From the NCBI GenBank assembly GCA_963995505.1, contig OZ023183.1, positions 12,954,671-13,018,670 on the forward strand: a stretch of 64,000 nucleotides of DNA, read 5' to 3'. The translations under genes were made by a program, and so were the position numbers. The notes under the pieces are model-generated. The model searched no databases and had not been told where the DNA came from. It was given only the letters and a program-made list of their open reading frames with translations. The stretch is from Hypericum androsaemum. Lineage: Eukaryota; Streptophyta; Magnoliopsida; Malpighiales; Hypericaceae. Numbering within the stretch: position 1 is the stretch's first letter; every line of letters starts with the position of its first letter. Positions 55,217 through 64,000 of this stretch are shown here, piece by piece.

Positions 55217-57021
55217 GTTGTCTCAACATTGTGGAAATTCTTTGTGGCCTTGTTATTGTCTTTCAAAGCAAAAGGAATAGTCTTATCCTTAGAGAATGAA
55301 CGTACTCTAAAGCTTTATTTGTGTTTATGGTTTTCGGTATTATAGGTGAACTATTTAAGACTTTGGTTGATTATGTTTTTGCGAATCATTCACTTTGGTA
55401 ATTGTTGGCTGAAGCTAAACTCTTACAAGATTCTAGCAATGGTTATTGTGAATTCTTTCATCTTAATGGCATGCATATCAGAGGACTAATGAGGTATAGA
55501 AGCTAGAAAAATGTCGGTAAGGAAAAAATCGCAAAGACATTCCTGTTTTAGTCAACCCAACATCAAGAAAAGCACCAACACTCCGTGCTTTTGTAATGCT
55601 TTGAGATGGGACATGCAGCACTTACTAGCTGATTCCATGATAAATGGAAATAAAATGAGAGAGTTCCCTATAGTTGTCGTAGCTTGGTGGATGAAGCACC
55701 AACTAGGATGTGAAATGTCCTAGACTGGATTTTTCTTTTGACTCAAAACAACAGGAACAGCAAAGCCCCTTCGGGTAGAAAATCGTATGCGTTCGTTTTC
55801 TTCGCCTGAAAAGGAGGATAGAATATTTTGACCAGTGGATTTCGCGATCATATGTTGTTCTTTTGTTTCGCCTGCTTATTAAGGCTGGTTAGAACGTCTG
55901 ATCTTCTTAAATGGTATAGAAGTGTATCATCTTCCATAGTCCAAACATGTTTAGGGAAATGACAGATCTGATGTCTATGGTTCTGCATGCTCGTACGTTG
56001 AGCGATCCCTTGACGGTATGATAAACAAAACCCGAAAGGGACTATCGCACTTCCGAGTTTTGACTGCTTTATTTGCTTTATATCAGGAACACTAATATCT
56101 CCCGATTCCTTTTCCATGCACGTACATGATTGAACACTTTTTTAACATTTTAAGTGTTTCTTTCCGTGAGTGCTTAAATGAGTAGCAAGGGGACGGGTGT
56201 TCTTTGATCTCCAGCTGATGCTTTTCTCATCTTTTCCTAAAGAGGTTGATGCAGATTTCTGTATCAAGTGGTACACCATTAACAAGTTGATGTCACTGCT
56301 TTAGAAAGGTATGTGTGCCTAAAAAAAGGGTTCGTCATCCTTTTGGGTGCGTCAGATTTCTGGCATTAGCTTGAAACAAAAACTCTTCGAAATTAAAAGT
56401 GTGAAACAAAATTTGATATTTTTATTATTGGTGAACCTGGTATATAGAATCCAACATTCTCTTAATATCATCTTTTTTCTTTTGTAACGTTTGAGCTCAA
56501 TATTTTCTTAAAAAAATCTAAATAATTTACTACTTGAATCTTCGGGAACTTGGTATCCTTAACATTTCTCTTGAGATCATACAACTAGCAAGTCATTTTC
56601 GTCCGGCGAAGCCAAAAGCATTTCAACGATTAGCATCACAGAGTTGGTCCTCTCTCTTTCGACCCATCAAATTACGGGAAAACAAATTAATCAAAGCAAC
56701 AATGATTACGAACGAATTAACTGTTCGATATCATGCCAAAAAAAATAAGCATTGTCCCCCTGTTTACTGGGTGGCACTCACTTATAAGAACATTCCCTGG
56801 ATCATAGTACTGGGAATCAGATAGTGGTCAAAAAGTGAGAATATCGATAAGAGTCGATCTCAAATTCGAAGCTTGCAAATAGAGTAAACACTATTGAAAA
56901 AATTGCATATTTAATTAGGTTTCGATAATATTCAGCTCTATAAGTTACGCTGAACGAAGTGAGAGAATACCATAAGCAAGTGAACAAAAGCAATGGGCGA
57001 CTAAACCAATAAGCTATATAT
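55217..57021. other. Intergenic
   Basis: No supported gene. The first part holds the 3' UTR of the glutaredoxin-like gene. Several frames of 70-96 codons read as low-complexity peptides without a family. Confidence 0.4.
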
Positions 57022-57032
57022 AATCCCAATTG

Positions 57033-57130
57033 TCAAAGGACATGTATCCTAGCGGCACAAAGCGTTATAAATTTCAAGAAAGTCCAAGGTTCAAGCCTTA
57101 GCGTAGAGTAAAAATTTATCTTTAAAAAAA
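57033..57130 (+). mobile_element. SINE with 11-bp target duplication
   Basis: A 98-bp insert is flanked by AATCCCAATTG (57022-57032) and AATTCCAATTG (57131-57141). It has a perfect box B (GGTTCAAGCC) and a weaker box A region (CCTAGCGGCACAAAGCG), and ends in TTTAAAAAAA. The sequence is different from the other SINEs in the window. Confidence 0.68.
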
Positions 57131-57141
57131 AATTCCAATTG

Positions 57142-59152
57142 GAATCTCTCTAGTTGCATTAATTTCCACTGATGCTCCCCAGAACTAGTAGTATCCAATT
57201 CATCGGCCTCTTTCTCTGATACATGGAAAAAGGAAACCCTAGCTAATGGATAGGACTTGGTTACCTGTCTACTTCATGCATTCTGAATCAGAGGCGACTA
57301 AATCATATTAATGTGGCTATTATTAAAACTGGGGGCCAGCGATTGGATATATTACAAATTTGAATCTCCTCTTTTCTGGAAATAAGCACCAACAACAGTT
57401 TACAACATTTTCTTGCGGGAATAATTCCCATTCTCTTCTGCTTATTTGGATGCATATTTTATGTTTCCCGAGTATTTGATTGCGTGTAGCGTAGGACACC
57501 CATTAGTGTGACAATATACCTTTAATTCCGGACGTTACTCTCTGATAAACATAACCAGTCTTATGCATGAAAACGACTATATATTGCACGCCTACATATT
57601 ATACCGACTAATCCAAATTCATATCAGAAATAATTTTTAAAAGATAACAAATTTTTTTTTCAACAATGTAACAAGATTTATGTCCGGATAACAAGTGGTA
57701 TAAAAAAAATATAAAATGCACGAGCTGAAATCAGCTAGTACCTTTTCCAATCAAATCTTGCCTTCTCTTTATATCTAATTATTATCTTAATTATCTACAC
57801 TTTTGATGAGATCCAATAGGATCTTGCTATATCATTATTGTTAATTGGCACATCGCGAAAATAAGATAAAAGTTTTATTGACATTAAAAAAGTTATAAAT
57901 TGAGTGACCACTTAAAGATTGACATTGGACTAGGTCACATTTCACCTTTAAAAAAAAACGAGGTCACATTTCATCGTAGATTTAGTTCGAATATTAGACC
58001 AATGATTTAAGCTTAATAGTTCAATCATTATTATAAAATTGTGAGATATTTGGAGATGTCTATTTTCATCATCGGAATTTCTTTTAACCAAAATATTTAA
58101 TTATTGAATTTTTTTTCAAACATTATTTACTTCTTTAATTTACTAAAACACCAAAACAAAATCTGAGCAGGTTGATTCTCTAATTCCAGACCTCATGTTC
58201 ATTTGTTGCACTTCACATTCAAATCAACCAATTCTCCACGACAGGTCAATCAAAATGAAAAGTTAAGTTTTTTTTTGCACATAACACGTCAGAAACCCAA
58301 CAATTTCCCACGATATTTTCTTTTGATTTTAGTTCTTTCTTTTATGAATTACCATATTTATCCTTATCCGATTTTTTATTCATTTATGACAATCCAAAAA
58401 CATAAAGATCGTTTTTTCCTCCATAAAAAATAAAGAACATAAATATAATTTATTCTTTTTTCTCTTGTACCCTCTTTCCAACCAATCAATTTTACGAAGG
58501 TCAAAGTAATTAATTTCTAGTACTTTGAATTTCAAAAATTCGCAACGAGATTTAAAAGTTATGAGAAATGAAAAAATTCTCAATTGAACACCAACTTATC
58601 ACTCTTCAAAGATTTAAAAACTAAAAAGTTGCACCTGGGTCGTGGCCTCACCAGAGAAGACGACTTACTAGCATGTCATCACCCCTTTTTTTTTGTATCT
58701 TTTGTTACTATTTTTGAGGTAGTAACATCAGAACACTATTATTAACTACTCATTTATAAAAAAAATGTTAGTTTATTACCCATTTTAAAATTTTGATAAT
58801 TTTTTATATAAAAAATGCCTATTAAAATGAGCGAAACTATTTATTTGGTATTACAGTCAACATGTCATCTACCATTTTTATATTAAAAAAAGGCTATGCC
58901 ATTACGCATTAAAGCTAACGAGTAGACACGGCTACTGAGTGACATAAGCAAGTATATTTCTTGTCTAAATTCTACACGATTCACCACCAAAAAAGTGACT
59001 AGACCAAGATTGATACGCATCAAAGTGGGTTTTATCCACAAATCCTCCTTTTCTCCGGCCTATAAGAAGCCCATTTTCTCAAGTTAAATTCTCACTCTCA
59101 TAGCCAGAAATACAATTAGTTAATTACTTAATTGATAGCTACAGAAAGAGAG
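57142..59152. other. Intergenic, promoter side of the WAT1 gene
   Basis: AT-rich. A possible TATA element (CTATAAGAAG, about 59061) lies some 90 nt before the WAT1 start codon. A 13-bp direct repeat around an A-run lies at 57933-57975. No other gene is seen. Confidence 0.4.
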
Positions 59153-61939
59153 ATGGGAGAGTGGTGTTGTGGAAAACTGAGCTTAACAAAGCTCACTAAC
59201 ATGAAGCCGTACATTCTAATGGTGTGCTTGCAATTCGGGTCGGCGGGAATGTACATAATCAGCATGGTCACTCTCAACCAGGGCATGAACCGTTATGTTC
59301 TTATTGTCTATCGAAACGGCATCGCCGCTCTTGTTCTCGCTCCTTTTGCCCTTATTCTCGAAAGGTAATTCAAATACAATCAGTATTAGTAAAATTTTAT
59401 ACACTATCGATTTCGATATTTGAGCTAGTCATGCAATCTAATTCGAAATTTCTACCTCATTTTTTGCCACTGAAGCCCAAGAACAAAATTGATTCATTTT
59501 GGCTGATATTATCGTTCACCCCAATTTCTTTTTTATTAGTAATATATCTAACCTTGATTCTTATACCACGTCTTGATTTTGCAGGAAGATAAGGCCAAAG
59601 CTGACCCTACCAATCTTCCTTCAGATTATGGCACTGGGATGCTTAGAGTAATTACTTGATACCTCTCTATATTTATTTGATTCAAAAACATATTCTATGT
59701 CTATAATTTATAAAAGTAATATTTTGATTTTCATAGCTAATTTTTGTTGTGGAAAAAATGAACAGGCCGATTCTGGACCAAGGTTTCACGTATTTGGGCA
59801 TGCAATACACTTCGGCATCGTTTACTTCGGCAATTATGAATGCCGTTCCCTCCGTCACCTTTATAATCGCTTTAATTCTTCGGTAAGACACTTTTTTCCC
59901 CAATGTTTTTACTCCGTCACCTTTGTCTAATGGACATGCATATAATAAATAGTGGGGTTTTATTTAAGTGGCATCCTAATTTAGGGTAACAATCAATAAT
60001 TTTAGAAACGGACCATGAGATTATTCGGCGTTTCTCTGTATTCTAGTCTAATTGATTGAACCATCTGTCAAACAAAATTTTTTTTTTGAAAACTATTATT
60101 AATTCTATTAGTATTCTAATATTAAATAATTTTAAACATTCTTCAATTTTAGTGCAAAGGTTATCATTTATAAGTATTAAAATCATAATTTAATCACTTG
60201 TAATCTCAAAAATATATTTTAAAAATAAATAAATAAATTTTGGACATTTTGGTCTAAATTAGCTAAACCAACAGAGTGAGCTAATTAGTCCAACATAATG
60301 AATCGATGGTCAATGCTATTGATTATCGGTCTGACCATCCTACGAATTATTGTATAAAAATAATCCGATATCGTTAACGGTCGCGGTCGGACTACGGTTT
60401 TTAAAGAAATGGGAATGAGCCGTTGATTATTACAATCATCCATTTTTGTATGGCAATGTTTAAGAACAATATTGACCGGTGCTGAATAAATTACAGGTTA
60501 GAGCGAGTAAACTTGAGCGAGATTCGCAGCGTAGCGAAGGTAATTGGGACGGTGGTGACATTTGGAGGCGCTCTACTGATGACGATGTACAAGGGACCGA
60601 TCATCGATTTCGTATGGTCAAGGAACAGTTCCCACCATGGAAGTTCCACCGCCTCTGACAATAACCAACATTGGCTTGCCGGGACCCTCTTGATCCTCGT
60701 CGGCTGTGTCTCCTGGTCTGCCTTCTATGTTCTTCAGGTATCCGAACATTCACTAGTTCAAATCGGATAGGACATTTTAAAGATAGCCAAATTGCTACAA
60801 CAAATATTTATCAACATTGCGTTAACGTAAAATAACTATTACACCTGTTGATTTAATTGTTTTACGTGTTAGTCTGTGACACTAAAGAGGTACCCGGCCG
60901 AGCTCTCCCTCTCCTCGCTGATATGCCTGTCGGGCACATTCCAAAGTTTGGCCATAGCCCTGGTGGTGGCCCACCACCCTGGTGCGTGGGCCGTCGGATG
61001 GGACTGCCGGCTATTCGCTCCGGTTTACTCGGTATGGACCAATCTACCCTTCGTGGGCCTGAGATGGGTTCGTTGATGTTTTGGAATTTCGATAGAGAAA
61101 AGAAACTTGATGTTATGGGCATTATTGACTTTTCGCAGGGGATTATTAGCTCCGGGATCACTTACTACGTGCAAGGCCTAGTAATGAAAGAGAGAGGCCC
61201 GGTGTTCGTTACGGCGTTCAACCCACTTTGCATGATTATCGTTGCCGCTCTTGGATCTGCTATTTTGGCCGAGAAAATTCACCTCGGAAGGTACCCGATA
61301 ACAAAAGTTTATCTGAATAGGGTTCGACGATGTTGGACTCGGAAAATAATTTTATCCACTGTATTTTTAATTAAATTTTATTACTGAAGTGGTTGTTATA
61401 TGTTGGTATTTGGTGGGGGAAAACAGCATAATAGGGGGAGTGATAATAGCAATTGGATTGTATTGCGTGGTGTGGGGGAAAGGCAAGGATTATTCGAGCC
61501 AAGTGGAGGCCATCAACGGCAAAAGTGACGCTAAAGGGTTACCCATCACAATTGGCGATGACGCTAAGTTAGGCGTCCTTGCAAATTCAGATGAAAAGTA
61601 AGTTATTGTAATGGGCATAGAATCAATTCAGATCACCTGCCTGCCTTGTCATTTTGGAAATGACAATATAAGTAGCCTGGTGTCATGTCTTGTAAATAGT
61701 ACCTTCAGTGTTATTTATAACAGAAGTCTCGTACTTTGTGTCACGAGTCGCTTTTAAAAAAATAAAGATAGCGCGAGACCTATATTAAAAAAAAATAAGA
61801 ATTGTTTTTTGGAGGTTCGAATCTGCCACGAAATGACAAAAAAAATGACTTGCTTAACAAAGTTATTGTGTCACATTTGTACAGGGATTGCAAGAAGCCA
61901 CCGGGGACAACCGGAATGGAAGTGGTAGCTACTAGCTAG
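59153..61939 (+). CDS. WAT1-related (nodulin MtN21/EamA) membrane transporter, 8 exons
   Basis: Exons are 59153-59364, 59585-59647, 59766-59882, 60497-60737, 60873-61031, 61139-61290, 61427-61597 and 61885-61939. All junctions are GT-AG and in phase, giving about 389 residues, a normal WAT1 length. The protein has the two EamA repeats and ten expected membrane spans: KPYILMVCLQFGSAGMYI at the start, LEPILDQGFTYLGMQYTSAS, VIGTVVTFGGALLMTMYKGP, a His/Ser/Asn-rich cytosolic loop, LLILVGCVSWSAFYVLQ, YYVQGLVMKERGPVFVTAFN, and IIGGVIIAIGLYCVVWGK followed by a soluble tail. Arabidopsis WAT1 is a tonoplast auxin exporter; other members move amino acids or organic acids, so the substrate here is open. 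The gene appears intact. Intron 3 holds AT-rich sequence with possible MITE debris near 60310-60410. Confidence 0.93.
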
Positions 61940-62464
61940 CTAGTGGGGGAATCTTCTCAATCTCTAAAATGGGATATTGGCCAAATAAAAAAATGATCAC
62001 TTACTTTCCGTTTACCTTGTAGCTATGAGCAGTGTTCGGTGTTGTTGGCGTACTCGATGTGATCCATGTACATATTTCTTATACTATAATATTCCAATTA
62101 CGAACGAATTATATTCAGCCGAGCTGCCATTAAATTACTGTTATATTTGACGTGGTCGTGAATTGGTAATTACGTGCAAGTTTTTGGGCATTCCTGGACA
62201 TAAACAACATGATCAAGAAGCGGCATATTTTATATTGTACAACACTTTGTAAATGGAGCTATCTTTTCATCTTTGCCTCTATTTTGAATAAATGTAACTC
62301 CCCTTTTTTGTCCAAATTATCCCTCTATTACTAATACAACCTACCAGTACATAATTGCCACAGGAAAGCCGTCTCTTATTTTCGGAGAATATTTGTTATT
62401 TTGCTTTGGTATTGTATTGTATTTTGGGCCCATGAATATTTACTCCCATATTTTCGGAAGTCAA
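61940..62464. other. 3' flank of the WAT1 gene
   Basis: Contains the presumed 3' UTR. No further gene seen before the solo LTR and its target duplication (GTCAA at 62460-62464). Confidence 0.4.
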
Positions 62465-63298
62465 TGTTGAAATTTGAATGATAATTAAAGCTAGAAAGCT
62501 AAAAGTGGGAAGCCCAATATGGAATGGGAAAGGGCAATTCTATATTGGAAAACGACACAAGCTTTTCCTAGTTGATGTTCCTTGTTAGCTAGGAAATAAG
62601 TTGATCACCTGGAAAGCCAACTCGGACCATTGCGAGGATGCTGCTCCGAGGGCGAGCACGCGGGCGCGCATGGCGCTCGCAATGGGCGCTTTGTGGTGCA
62701 CTTGGCACTTACGCATCGTCGCGAGGAGCCTAAATTTTTGGCTGATTTCGGAAGACTCCAGAATACTCAGACGCGAAGAGGTGCGGAAGGGATAGCCTGT
62801 CTAGAGAACCCACCGAAGGGGTGCCTACGAGCACCAAAGGATCACGAGCAGGTTGGCCGAATCTGGTAGGCGAAGGGGTGCCTCTGGCTGGCCGAAAAGG
62901 TGCCTAAATGAGGCTATCTGCCTGCTGGCTGAAGGGATGTATCTCCTCGAAAGTGCCTCGTGCCCTTTCGGAGTGCCTGCCTCCCTTCCATCCAGCGCCT
63001 ATAAATATGCATCTCCCCCTCATTTGTATCTCATTCCACTACAACTTGCATATGCATTCATTAGCAATTGTAGGATCTCTCTCCCTCCCTCAGAAAAGTT
63101 CCAAATAGCCAAGGTTCGCCCGAAGCTTCGAGAATCATTGTGCTACGATCTTGGAAGTAATTAGTCGTTGTATCTTGGGGACGATTGTCGTAGCCCGTAA
63201 GCACTAAATACGGGGCAATCTTGTCTTACAGAGAAAGAGTTCAACTTTTGCCTCGACTAAGATCCTAATCAAGTACACCACCTCCGACACTAACAACA
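62465..63298 (+). mobile_element. Solo LTR of the Copia element 2 family
   Basis: This 834-bp LTR runs from TGTTGAAATTTG to CACTAACAACA and is flanked by an exact 5-bp duplication GTCAA (62460-62464 and 63299-63303). It shares the landmarks of the LTRs at 24694 and 30122: the GAAGGGGTGCCT blocks, a TATAAATA box (63000-63007), GTAGCCCGTAAGCAC and CTTACAGAGAAAGAGTT. No internal region or second LTR remains, so recombination between LTRs removed them. Open frames across it are not genes. Confidence 0.9.
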
Positions 63299-63303
63299 GT
63301 CAA

Positions 63304-64000
63304 CACAAATATGGCATGGAAGAACTCATGTGTATGTTTTCCCAACTATATAAACGAACATGTAATTTTGTAGACATCCGAAGACATTACCTCCAAGGGA
63401 CCTTCTATGTTTTACAACGTTGGTATTTCCGTACCAACCAAACGAAAAAATTGATAGAAATTGTACTTACAAAAAAGTTAAAAAGGAAAATTTTTGTGTG
63501 TGATTCCAAATACATGCTAACTTGTCATGGCTATTAATCAGTATAAATGTCAGAATGAACATGCTGATATCAGCTACTATAACAGGTAATAAATTTTATT
63601 TTTATAAATTTTCAGAGCATGGCCTGTATTTGAATATTTTCTTATAGTTTTTATCAAAACATATCTAAAAAAGTTTTAAAAAATAACTTAACTCGAAACG
63701 AACCAAATTCCCTCTTCATCATCGGATATTACAGCATCAAGGCAGAGGAATAAATTGTTTTCCCTCTAGAAATTCAGATTTGGATTCCAAACAAGACTTC
63801 CAAGAATTTCACTAAATTTATTCACTTCAAGGTTGAGGAAAATCCAATTCTGAAGCAGAAGTTCGGCAGATTATTGTAGCTGTGGTTTCCGCGTCACAAT
63901 TGGATGACTATTCGTGGCTCCTATATGGACGACCGAGATAAAAACATGTGTTGAGATGAGTAGAAGTCAACCGACCTCGATTTGATGTATCCGTGGAGAA
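63304..64000. other. Intergenic to the end of the window
   Basis: AT-rich. No gene or bounded repeat recognised; a gene starting beyond the window cannot be excluded. Confidence 0.35.

Noticed and set aside
55848..56117. Minus-strand frame with HVWTMEDDTLLYHLRR, reminiscent of a Myb/SANT-like transposase start
   Set aside because: Only one short stretch resembles that family, with no following domain; I do not consider it enough for a call.
60285..60410. GC-rich stretch ending CGGTTTTTAAAG in WAT1 intron 3, similar to hAT MITE ends
   Set aside because: The other end and an 8-bp duplication could not be located.
61740..61870. Possible SINE in the last WAT1 intron (GGAGGTTCGAATCTG)
   Set aside because: A box B-like sequence is present, but I see no box A and no convincing target duplication.
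62601..63164. Overlapping open frames of 60-103 codons
   Set aside because: They lie wholly within the solo LTR and match none of the known protein families; equivalent frames in the other LTR copies are broken.
1..64000. CRISPR arrays, bacterial operons, ribosome binding sites, tRNA and rRNA genes
   Set aside because: The sequence is plant nuclear DNA. The only tandem array with short units (34761-35422) has no unique spacers, and no tRNA cloverleaf was seen apart from SINE-derived boxes.

Overview
This is a 64 kb stretch of plant nuclear DNA. Genes are split by introns with GT-AG borders, intergenic DNA is AT-rich, and more than a third of the window is recognisable transposable-element sequence. 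The gene families (an ERF012/DREB26-type ERF, WAT1, p24-delta, RLPH2 and MKK6 relatives) and the SINE, TRIM and Pack-MULE types point to a eudicot. I cannot name the species from sequence alone.

Layout. 0-5 kb: an intronless RING-H2 ubiquitin ligase (+), then a convergent 12-exon YbaK/PrdX-like tRNA-editing-domain gene (-) whose third exon carries a 4-nt frame-breaking duplication. 5.2-13.4 kb: a LINE 3' fragment cut by a 7.7 kb Copia element with target duplications. 14-16 kb: a decayed LINE ORF1-type gene. 18.3-19.1 kb: an ERF transcription factor (-). 19.9-23 kb: TRIM remnant, SINE and MITE. 23.6-31.2 kb: a short non-autonomous LINE with a second, heavily decayed Copia element nested in it. 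32.5-34.3 kb: a Pack-MULE carrying a broken RLPH2-like phosphatase fragment, with a hAT-type MITE inside it. 34.8-35.6 kb: a minisatellite abutting the first two exons of an MKK6-like kinase. 37.5-39.9 kb: a hAT MITE, a tandem three-LTR TRIM and a LINE tail. 42.7-44.7 kb: nested MULE-type elements. 44.96-48.19 kb: a young non-autonomous LTR element with identical LTRs and one intact 751-codon gag-like ORF. 49.3-52.9 kb: a p24-delta cargo-receptor gene with an intronless NAC gene inside its first intron. 53.7-55.2 kb: a two-exon glutaredoxin-like gene. 59.1-61.9 kb: an 8-exon WAT1/EamA transporter. 62.5-63.3 kb: a solo LTR of the second Copia family.

The host genes do not form a pathway; they are ordinary single plant genes between transposon blocks. 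The most unusual signals are these. First, in both Copia families the sequence just after the 5' LTR, where a tRNA primer site is expected, is complementary to a stretch of the element's own LTR (16 nt perfect in one family). Second, the young gag-only element. Third, the two captured host gene fragments. Fourth, the NAC gene with a 3 x 75 bp coding repeat nested in an intron. All calls come from reading the sequence; no database search was run.
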